From a virus: a stretch of 20,389 nt of DNA. Below the pieces are notes generated by a model that saw only the letters and a program-made list of their open reading frames with translations, did no database searches and had not been told where the DNA came from. The DNA lies in the IMG/VR virus record IMGVR_UViG_3300047297_000041, positions 1 through 20,389 of that record. One strand, given 5' to 3'. Both the position numbers and the translations under genes were made by a program. This document shows positions 5,791 through 13,600 of this stretch, piece after piece; position 1 is the first letter of the stretch; each line of letters opens with the position of its first letter.

Positions 5791-6987
5791 CTAGAGAGCA
5801 GCGATTGATGAACCTGATGTGATGCGGTATAGTGCCTCATCACGGTATACTGCGAAGCCAAGTACGCCGTACCAACCCATTGGGCGGAAACGCATCAACT
5901 TATCAGTAACGTTACCGATAACTACATGTGGCTCTTCTGCTACGGCTTCTGCCATTGCCTGTGAACCGCACATGATTGTGTCAAAGACACGTGTTACTGG
6001 TGTAACTGTAACAACTGTTGATACTGTAACTGCAGCAGTGTTTGCTGTGTCTACAGTGATTGTTGTTGTTGAACCATTTGTTGCAAGTGCTGCAATCTTG
6101 GCACCTGAAGCGATACCTGTTCCTGCAACCTTGTCGCCAACCTCGGCACGTGCTGCAATAACAGATGATGAAGCAACGCCGAATGTGAATCCTGCTGATG
6201 TTCCTGCAACTGTTGCTGCTGTTGTTGCCAATGCTGTCTGGTCTGCACCAGTCTTAGCATTGAACAAACGTGATGACTCTACGAAGAATGCGCCTTCGTA
6301 CTCACCAATTTCTCCAGCCCAAATCTTGCTTGAGTTTTCAGCAGACTGTGACTGTGGGTAGCGCCATCCAAGGTCGCCTGTCTCTGCACGAAGGTCGTGT
6401 GAAACTTCTGGGTGAATACCTACCCAGTATGCATTTCCGCGACGGCCCTTGGCCTTGTTGGAACGCAACTTAGCAACTGCCTTGCGGAGGTCTGCTGAGT
6501 CTAGTGTATCTGCTGCATCTACGTTAGCAGTTGCTGTTGCATTGCCTGCGAAGATGTTGTTTGTACCTGAGCGTAGAGTAGTCATTGCAACCTGGTCGAT
6601 TGAATCTGCAAGGTTGTATGCAATGATGTTAGCAATTGCTGGGTCTACGTCTGCAAGTGAGAAGAGTTCCAATGCGCGAGTTACTAGAACTGCGTTACCG
6701 TACTCATTGAGTGTTACTGTTACAGAAGAAGGTGTTGACAATGCTACTGCATCTGGGTCAACTGTCTCTGTTAGTGTTGATGTCTTTGCATCTAGGTCAA
6801 CGTACTTCTGTAGAACTACAGTTGAACCTGGGATTGCTTGCTTTGCTGGGCGCTTATCTGCGACAGAACGAATTAGTGGTTCTGAGCGGAGAGCGAACTC
6901 GAGAAGGCGGTCATATGCCTTCTGTACGAGACCAGCACCACCAACTGTGCCACCAAACGAGGCGGCCGATGTGTCTGTGAATGCCAT
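5791..6987 (-). CDS. Major capsid protein, N4-gp56-like, with inserted beta module
   Basis: This is the main shell protein of the head, 398 residues, probably HK97-fold. The core pattern fits the N4-gp56 capsid family: an N-terminal helix region (VQKAYDRLLEFALRSEPLIR, 21-40), then VTLNEYGNAVLVTRALELFS (91-110), DVDPAIANIIAYNLADSIDQ (113-132), a helix with KLRSNKAKGRRGNAYWVGI, and a conserved C-terminus (GWYGVLGFAVYRDEALYRI). Between about residues 246 and 330 lies an Ala/Thr/Val-rich stretch with VGDKVAGTGIASGAKI, a module common in environmental phage structural proteins and probably exposed on the surface. The start has a strong AAGGAGAC site. The scaffold precedes it by about 30 bases and a hairpin follows the stop. 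Confidence 0.87.
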   Translation of the reverse strand: MAFTDTSAASFGGTVGGAGLVQKAYDRLLEFALRSEPLIRSVADKRPAKQAIPGSTVVLQKYVDLDAKTSTLTETVDPDAVALSTPSSVTVTLNEYGNAVLVTRALELFSLADVDPAIANIIAYNLADSIDQVAMTTLRSGTNNIFAGNATATANVDAADTLDSADLRKAVAKLRSNKAKGRRGNAYWVGIHPEVSHDLRAETGDLGWRYPQSQSAENSSKIWAGEIGEYEGAFFVESSRLFNAKTGADQTALATTAATVAGTSAGFTFGVASSSVIAARAEVGDKVAGTGIASGAKIAALATNGSTTTITVDTANTAAVTVSTVVTVTPVTRVFDTIMCGSQAMAEAVAEEPHVVIGNVTDKLMRFRPMGWYGVLGFAVYRDEALYRITSGSSIAAL

Positions 6988-7018
6988 TTTTTTTAGTCTC
7001 CTTGACTATGAACGGATA

Positions 7019-7492
7019 TTATTGTTGTGACTGCATCAAAGTAATTAGTTCTTCCATTGAACTTGCATTGTCCATGCGTTGTTCTAAGTCCTGTGCGCGG
7101 TCTGGAGTGTAAGCACCTTGAGTCATTACATCTTGCTGACGTAATGTAGCGAGGTTCTGACTATCAGGCTTCTGTGAAACCTCAATGCCAAACAAGTCAG
7201 CGTTCTCGTCAAGCCAGTTTGACACTGCCTCTTCTGAGAAATCGCCATCTAAGTCCTTGAGGACTAGACGTGCTGCCTTCTGATTTACACCCTTTTGTTC
7301 TAGGATTGTTTTAACGACTGACTCACGCTGCGCCTTGGAGAATCCCTCAAGTTGCTCAGTGAGTTCCTTGATACGCTTTTCATCTGCACGCTTGGCTTTG
7401 CGTAACTTTTTAAGTAAGTCACTGCCGTCCAGTTGCGTGTCGGTGTCGGTATCTTGGTCTTCGTCTTCTTCGTCCCAGTAGTTGTTGCTCAT
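7019..7492 (-). CDS. Scaffold-like protein (157 aa)
   Basis: This is a candidate capsid assembly scaffold, placed directly upstream of the major capsid gene as in many phages. The N-terminus is strongly acidic (WDEEDEDQDTDTDTQLDG). A basic helix (KKLRKAKRADEKRIKELTEQ) follows and should form a coiled coil, then a folded middle part (GVNQKAARLVLKDLDGDF, SNWLDENADLFG), and a Gln-rich C-terminus. Acidic/coiled-coil composition and size fit scaffolds; the sequence pattern resembles scaffold proteins of actinophage-like genomes. I chose the ATG start over an upstream GTG because of the ribosome binding site. The protein is a plausible substrate for the Ntn hydrolase, as scaffolds are often removed by proteolysis, but no cleavage site can be read from sequence. 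Confidence 0.75.
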   Translation of the reverse strand: MSNNYWDEEDEDQDTDTDTQLDGSDLLKKLRKAKRADEKRIKELTEQLEGFSKAQRESVVKTILEQKGVNQKAARLVLKDLDGDFSEEAVSNWLDENADLFGIEVSQKPDSQNLATLRQQDVMTQGAYTPDRAQDLEQRMDNASSMEELITLMQSQQ

Positions 7493-7608
7493 AGCAACCC
7501 ACCCTTCTATTCGTTGTAGTTCGCAGGCCACAGTTCAGTTCGGGGAAACTGGCTGGCTCCTACTATCGGTCTATTACGCTGACGGGGCCGATAGGTCCGT
7601 TCAGGATT
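7493..7608 (-). promoter_or_regulatory. Structured intergenic region before scaffold and capsid genes
   Basis: This is the only gap above 100 bases in the window. It holds two inverted repeats: CTATCGG (7563-7569) with CCGATAG (7588-7594), a perfect 7-base stem with an 18-base loop, and CAGTT (7536-7540) with AACTG (7547-7551), a 5-base stem with a 6-base loop. The gap ends in the scaffold ribosome binding site. It may form an mRNA structure, a processing site or a weak attenuator that separates low-level minor proteins from high-level scaffold and coat. No convincing promoter boxes or U-tract terminator are visible. Confidence 0.4.
7498..7506 (-). promoter_or_regulatory. Ribosome binding site deciding the scaffold start
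   Basis: On the minus strand AAGGGTGGG lies five bases before the ATG at 7492. An in-frame GTG further upstream (7531) has no comparable site and would add 13 residues with a composition unlike the acidic N-terminus, so the ATG is preferred. Confidence 0.55.
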
Positions 7609-8934
7609 CTAGTATTGCCCTACGCTTGATGTCGTAAGGCTTGTTTTGTTCGTACCACTTGCACCACTAAAGGATGCAATTTCACGCGCTGTCAATGCTT
7701 GACGCTTGCGCTGTGCTGATGCTAGGCTGTTGAATACTTCTTGCTCTGCTTCGTCTTGACGGTAATCATCTAGCGTAGTACCGTAGATATCAGATAGTTT
7801 CTCAGCGGTTGGCAGGATGTCTGCAATGGTTGAGTAACCCTTACGTGCTTCTGCCTCTGTAACGCCCTGTGCTGCTAGTTGTTCAGCAACCGATACGCCA
7901 GCCTTGAGTCCTTGACGACCTGCTGCTACACCAATCTCTGATGCTGCAATCTGGCGTTCAATCTTCTGGAACTGCTGCTCTGGGTCAAGTACGTAGGCAA
8001 CCATATCAGTTGCACCAATACCGTAGAACTGCTTGAGTTGGCTAACAAGTGCAGGGTCTGCGTTTTGTACACGCTGTACTGCAGTTACCACACGGTTAGA
8101 AAGTTCTGTTGGCGACATATCATTAGCAATAAACTGCTTTACGTATGCATCATTGTCAAACTGCTTCAAGCCGTAGGCACGTAATACCTGACGGTAAGAG
8201 TCCTCAATATTGACATACTCCGCAGGAGTTAGTGCTGATAGACCCTTTTTAATGCGGTCAGCATTTGCTGCAAAGCGTTGCTGATACTCTGGTGTCTCCT
8301 GTAACTGTAAAGTAATTGTTGCTTCTGTTGCACCAGAAACAGCCAATTCTTTAATCTTATTGGCAAGCGATGTTAAGCCATACTTGCTAAAGCGGTCTGC
8401 CATAGACGAGTAAATACTTATACGTTCGTTGTATTTAGCAGCATCTGCTGCTGCTTTATCTGCTACAGTATTTCCTGAAAGTTGTCTTGTTAATGCAGCA
8501 ATCTGGTCCTGTAAGGATTTAATAGAAGCGTTAGTTCCTGAGTTAGCCGCTGCTAGAGCCGCTGCTGCTTGTGCTGCTGCTAATGTTGCTGCCTCTTGAG
8601 CAGCCTTGGCTGCTGCTGCCTGGGCTGCAGTTGTTGCTGCCGCTGCTGCTGCATCTGCGGCTGCCTTGTCGGCTGCAGCCTTATCTGCTGCTGCTTTTGC
8701 AGCCGCTGCTGCATCTGCCGCTGACGTATCTACTGGTGTCGTATCTGCTGCAACTGATGGAGTACTCGTTGGAATAGATACTGGTAGACCTAAATAGGTT
8801 TTTTCTGCATTAGTTAATGCTTGACCTGAGGTTAGTTTTCTAACAGCGGCTTGTCCTTGAGCAGGAGTTAACGTAGGGTTGTTGGGTACAGCCTCTCCAC
8901 CATCAAGCATCATTGCATTTGGATTGTATCTCAT
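7609..8934 (-). CDS. Unknown virion-associated protein (441 aa) with Ala/Lys/Asp helix
   Basis: This is a 441-residue, three-part protein. Residues 1-70 are a flexible N-terminus. Residues 71-130 are an almost pure Ala stretch with regularly spaced Lys, Asp and Gln (units such as AAADK), which should form a long single helix or coiled coil like the TolA stalk. Residues about 160-441 are a folded helical domain with motifs I recall from environmental phage structural proteins (YNERISIYSSMADRFSKYGL, LQETPEYQQRFAANADRIKK, TEAEARKGYSTIADILPTAE). The C-terminal tail is Ser/Thr-rich. The start is TAATG-coupled to the gene before. It is the last gene before the 116-base gap that precedes the scaffold. 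A virion or ejection component is likely; enzymatic function is not evident. Confidence 0.72.
   Translation of the reverse strand: MRYNPNAMMLDGGEAVPNNPTLTPAQGQAAVRKLTSGQALTNAEKTYLGLPVSIPTSTPSVAADTTPVDTSAADAAAAAKAAADKAAADKAAADAAAAAATTAAQAAAAKAAQEAATLAAAQAAAALAAANSGTNASIKSLQDQIAALTRQLSGNTVADKAAADAAKYNERISIYSSMADRFSKYGLTSLANKIKELAVSGATEATITLQLQETPEYQQRFAANADRIKKGLSALTPAEYVNIEDSYRQVLRAYGLKQFDNDAYVKQFIANDMSPTELSNRVVTAVQRVQNADPALVSQLKQFYGIGATDMVAYVLDPEQQFQKIERQIAASEIGVAAGRQGLKAGVSVAEQLAAQGVTEAEARKGYSTIADILPTAEKLSDIYGTTLDDYRQDEAEQEVFNSLASAQRKRQALTAREIASFSGASGTNKTSLTTSSVGQY
8545..8724 (-). repeat. Ala/Lys/Asp low-complexity tract inside the 441-aa gene
   Basis: This is a GCN-rich coding repeat for residues 71-130, with short units built around AAADK and AAAAK. 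Codon choice varies between copies, so the repeat is at the protein level. It is probably a helical stalk or spacer. Other frames stay open here only because of the skewed composition. Confidence 0.7.
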
Positions 8935-9941
8935 TACATCAACCCCAAATCTTTCATAACTGTGTACTGTAAAGAATCAATTGAGTCTCTAGCATTGTTT
9001 GTGAACTGCCAACGTACATCTGAACGTAAGTCTGATTCAAACTGCCATAGTGGCTTATTTGTTGGCTTGCCGTCTGGGCCAATGTACTGCAATGCCTTAC
9101 GAAGTGTTGGGTCGTTGTAACCAATTGAGTCAGCATCAATTTCAAGGATTGTAGCCATCGAAGACTTATAGGCAGATGACAGTGAATCCAAAGTCACACC
9201 TTTTTGAATTTGGTCTGCGAATGCTGGATAAGCACTAGCAGCCTCATCTTGAATAGCCTTCTCAACTTCTGAGTCGGTAATGCGCCCTGCAAATAGGTCA
9301 CGACCCCACTGGTTAAACTTATCATCAGTGTAGGATATACCGTATGAACGGGCATATCGCTTGAGTTCTTCTGTTTGGGTTAGGATTGTGCCACCAAATT
9401 TTGCACCAAAGTTTGATGACTGTGCAATTGAAGAATCTAGTTGAGCATCGTTAAGATTGCCATCATAGGCTTTCTTAAGCAATCCATCAAGTTCTGCATC
9501 GTCAATCTTTACACCTAGTAAACCTAGTCGTCTCTTCTGGGTGGCAACGTATGCCGCCACTTCTTGAGCGTAAACCTCTGGTTGATTCTTGCTTAAATCA
9601 AAACGGCTTGCTGCTGTTCTGCCTAATTTCATAAAGTAATTAGATTGGAAGTAAGCGTTTAGTGCTTCTGTTTCATTGCCTGCAAACCATAGGTCATAGA
9701 CGCGCTTTAGTCCGCGCTCGCCAGGACCATAAACTGGGTCGTCAGTTAGTGCCTTCGTTAAAACAAAGCCAATCTTGCTGCTAAACCCAGATATGTCTTT
9801 TACGGTTTTTTCGCCACCTGGACGACCTTTAGGGTATTTAGCGTCAAACGCTTCTTTTAATCTGAATCTGTTAGCAGGGTCTGCTGCGTTTAAGTCGGCA
9901 AGGTCTGCATCGTATTCAATCTGTTGAGGAGTGTCAGCCAT
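8934..9941 (-). CDS. Unknown virion-associated helical protein (335 aa)
   Basis: This 335-residue protein is predicted to be mainly helical, with no signal peptide or membrane segment. The C-terminal half (from about residue 195, ARSYGISYTDDKFNQWGRDL) contains a pattern I remember from many uncultured phage structural proteins. It includes ITDSEVEKAIQDEA, then EIDADSIGYNDPTLRKAL, then a Trp-rich end (PLWQFESDLRSDVRWQFTNN). Its biochemical role is unknown. It is TAATG-coupled on both sides, in a block of three similar-sized proteins after the giant gene. I infer a minor virion or ejection-apparatus role. Confidence 0.7.
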   Translation of the reverse strand: MADTPQQIEYDADLADLNAADPANRFRLKEAFDAKYPKGRPGGEKTVKDISGFSSKIGFVLTKALTDDPVYGPGERGLKRVYDLWFAGNETEALNAYFQSNYFMKLGRTAASRFDLSKNQPEVYAQEVAAYVATQKRRLGLLGVKIDDAELDGLLKKAYDGNLNDAQLDSSIAQSSNFGAKFGGTILTQTEELKRYARSYGISYTDDKFNQWGRDLFAGRITDSEVEKAIQDEAASAYPAFADQIQKGVTLDSLSSAYKSSMATILEIDADSIGYNDPTLRKALQYIGPDGKPTNKPLWQFESDLRSDVRWQFTNNARDSIDSLQYTVMKDLGLM

Positions 9942-10696
9942 TAGCGACCACCTCGCATTTGTCCTGCGTTCTGAATAAAGTCAAAGAACGATGCTTGCTT
10001 CTGCTGCTCATACTTAAGTGGCTCTGCTTCCTTTGCAACGCGCTCGACAATTGCTCCAACACGCTCTTCGCTATAACCAGGAGTCTGGGTGACTGTAGTC
10101 TTACCAGCCTTGTCCATCTTGCTAGTGGTTGTTGCGCCAGCATCAATCATCTTCTGGACTTCGTCCATAATCTTTTGGCGACCAACTTCATTGATATTCT
10201 TGCTGCCAATTGAGGATAACAAGAACTTGTCTACATCTTTGGCAACAAGTGCTGGAGACTGTTTAGCAACGTACTGGGTTACGCCGTTAGACTTAGGACC
10301 CGCTGCAGAGTCATCTGATGATGGAATATAATCATCCTTGAACAACTGAATCAACTTGGTTAGGCTACCACCAGCGTTCTCTACATACGTAGGAAAGTTA
10401 TTTTGTAGGTACTTCTTAGCGTTACCGACTGTTGAGATGTCAGTTTTAGATGCACCAAACTTATCCAAGTATGGAATAATCTGCTTCATCTGTGCTTTAG
10501 TTAGGCTAGATACAAAGTTGACTGTCTCAACAGCATTTAGTGCGTTGACATTTAAGTTTAACTTTGTATTCTTTGCAGCCTCATAGATAGATGTAGCCAA
10601 GCCAGGGGCAACGTTTGGAGCAAGGACTGTGCCAACACCTGTTGGAGCAGTAGTCTGTGGCGCAGTGCCACCTCTACCAATAACTGGGTTATCCAT
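9941..10696 (-). CDS. Unknown virion-associated protein (251 aa)
   Basis: I do not recognise a named family for this gene. The first about 30 residues are Gly/Thr/Pro/Ala-rich and probably flexible. The rest is mostly helical, with a region of EF-like spacing that I do not consider calcium-binding, and a charged C-terminus ending in a Gln/Phe/Arg/Gly-rich tail (IQNAGQMRGGR). It is joined by TAATG overlaps to the giant gene before it and the 335-residue gene after it, so its product is probably made in fixed proportion to theirs. The context suggests a minor internal or ejection-complex component, an inference from position only. Confidence 0.7.
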   Translation of the reverse strand: MDNPVIGRGGTAPQTTAPTGVGTVLAPNVAPGLATSIYEAAKNTKLNLNVNALNAVETVNFVSSLTKAQMKQIIPYLDKFGASKTDISTVGNAKKYLQNNFPTYVENAGGSLTKLIQLFKDDYIPSSDDSAAGPKSNGVTQYVAKQSPALVAKDVDKFLLSSIGSKNINEVGRQKIMDEVQKMIDAGATTTSKMDKAGKTTVTQTPGYSEERVGAIVERVAKEAEPLKYEQQKQASFFDFIQNAGQMRGGR

Positions 10697-13600
10697 TATT
10701 TACTCCTCTTTGGTGGTGTATAATCAAAGATAACACTAAAGTCATCTCCGTCAAAATATCTATCGTAGAACTGACCAAACTTAATATCCTTACTGCGCAA
10801 CTCCCACACCTTTGATGTGACTGCATTACGTAAGTCAATTGCTGATTTGGTGCCGTACCCGACATCTCTACGCTTTAGTTCATCGTAGATTTCATAGCGA
10901 AAGTTCATGTACTCTGCAATAGCAGACCATTTAGGTTGCTGTGATAGGTCTTTCCACATGCCTGGTGTATTGGCAGCAATAGTAACAGCCTTGATTACGC
11001 TAGCCATCTTACCGCTGTTGCCTCCGCCAGAACTGTCCATCTTCTCTGCATACCACATTGGGTTATCAATCTTTGATTGCTCAATGAATGAGTCCTTGTA
11101 CTGCTGTAGAACAGTGTCACCATAGCCACGTGCTGGGTCTAGGTTGTAAGGTGGCTTCTTCATCTCTGCTGAAACTACCTGAATTAACTTAAACCAATCA
11201 GACCAACCCTTGTTAACGACTCCTGAACGCATGTTCTCAAGTGAGGCTTCGCTCTCCTTGAACTTACGGTCTAGGCCAGGAATGTTCTTTGTACGCAGGT
11301 AGGCATCTGCAGAACTAGAGAATGCATAGTTCTCATCATTAAATACTGCGCCCAACGCTGTTAGGTCACTGATGTTAACAATCATTTCTCTTGTTGCAAA
11401 ATCATTGCGCTTTAGCAACTCAACTGCTGTAGCATCTGGGCGAATGCCAGATACAGAATTGGTTAACTTATTAGCAAGCATGAAGTAATCAGGATTATCT
11501 TTGAAGAAGTTCTCTGAACCATTTATTGGGTCAGCCTTAATCGCTTCATTGTATCTATCTTGATAGAAAGATATTGCTGTACGCATCTTTGGCTGCTGTG
11601 GTAGAGTCACAGAGGATACAAACTTAATAACTGATAGACTGCGTGCATCTCTTTCAGCATTGATGCTAATCTGGTTTAGTTCAGAAGGTCCAGGATTGCG
11701 GTTGTTATCTTCAATAAAGTCAAAGAGATACTGCTTTGCAATCATATCTTTGTCTCTGTTTAATTGCTCACCCTTGCCAACAAAGGCTAGGTAGAGTTCT
11801 CCAGCCTTTCTCCATGTATTTGGAGTATAGGCAGACATGTTGTTTGTAGATGTACCAAAAGGAAGTAAGAACTCACCTAGTTTGGTCTCAGCAAAGTCTA
11901 TGTTCTTGGAAGACATATTAGCAATCGTTGTTGCTAGTGGGCCTGCAGACAGTAGCGAACCTGATGTTGGGTTGATTGGATTGAACCAGTCAACTCCGTA
12001 TCGAGCCTTTAATCCTGTGTATGGCATTGTGTACTCAATATAGCGATTGCCATATGAATCTTCCTGTACATTGCCAATGTATTCTGGAATCTGTGCTGCA
12101 TATGCAAGACGGATAGGAAACTCTGGGTTATCCATTGCGATACGTCCGTATGCACGGAACTGTTCTACAACCGCAGGGAAGAAGGCTATAACATAGTTCA
12201 TTACACCAGCAAAGTTCATATCCTTCGAGAAGGCGTTAATCTTGCTGCGGAACTCGCCAATTGCATAGGAACGAGCAATCTTTTCGTACTGTACTCTCTT
12301 GGCTGCGCCAGGAACTATACCACGTTCGTTGGCGTTCATTACTAGAGTCTCTAACTTCTCATAGTACTTGGCAGCGAAGTAATGGTTGTAGTTAAGTTTA
12401 GATGTAGGTGTAGTAGCAAGCCACTGAACAACATCCTTTTGTAGGTTAACTAGACCACGTGCAAGGTTACTGCTACCTAATCCTGCTGTAGTAACGTCAC
12501 CAGATACTGGTGGACGCTCATCTACCTTAGGATACAACTTAACAAGTTCAGCAGCAGTTAGTTTGTCGCTAAGAACAAGTTTTCTGATATCCTGGTTAGC
12601 CGCAAGGCTTTCCACAACGTAGTTAACTCGCTCATAAATATATTCAGCATCATCAAGGCGTAGGCGACGTGGTGCCTTTCCTGCTTCAACAACAGTCAGA
12701 CCAAAGCGGTCGATATATGAACGCTGTTCATTCTCGCGTAGCCAGTTCATTAACTCTGGCTTACCCATATTGCCTTCCATAATCTTGATGGCAAGTGGGT
12801 CGTAACGGAGATGGTTATTGAGCATCTCAGTCCACGCTGCTAAGTGTGCTGCTTCATCCTCTGTTGCCTGAATGACTCGGTTGCCGTAACTTCCACGACG
12901 TACTGATTCCATTTCAAGTTCACGAACAGATGCTAGCGCACCACGAATCTCTTCTTTGCCGTTTAACTTCTGACGGCTAATCTCGCCTAGTTTACCAGAT
13001 GCAGGGGCTGGGAACTCCCAACCAGATACAGTAACCTTGTCTCTTTTTATTACCTTGGTTGGTATATTCTCAACAATGGCTACCTCTTGACGACGTAGTT
13101 CCTTTGTTGTAGCAGCAATCTTATCGCGGTATTCAACCAAACGAGCAAGTGCTGGTGTCAGTTCTACTGGCGCAGCACCCTTCTTAGGCTTCTTGTAGAA
13201 ACCTTCTTGCTCTAGTTTGCCCTCAATCTTCTTTAATGTTTTATCATTCTCATCGATTGACTCACGAATGTTTCTCAGGTTGCGCTTAGGGCTGATTGAA
13301 TCCTTGTCCCAAGTAGCAATCTTCTTGACAGTGTTAAGACCATTAGATACAGCATCTAGTGTGCTTGTACCTAATTGTGAGTACATCGAGAACATAGACG
13401 CATCTGCCCATGCACGGAAGTTAGCATCACGAAGAATGTTGGCTGCAAATCCACCACGGGCAAGTGTTGCACCACGCCAGATTGCCTGTAGTTCATCTAT
13501 CGCTGTCTTGGCGTAGTATCCTGTCGACCTAGCACCCTTGATAATGGCTGGGACATCTGCATTAAACTCTTTGAAAGCCTTATCGATTACTGGAATATCT

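Noticed and set aside
5819-6361. Plus-strand frame of 180 residues opposite the capsid gene
   Set aside because: It lies entirely antisense to a clear capsid gene and has no ribosome site or recognisable motifs.
6449-7030. Plus-strand frame of 193 residues opposite the capsid start
   Set aside because: Antisense to the capsid gene; low-complexity Ser/Val/Ala composition without motifs.
7493-7531. Upstream GTG start extending the scaffold by 13 residues
   Set aside because: No good ribosome site before it, while the internal ATG has AAGGGTGGG at a suitable distance and gives the usual acidic N-terminus.
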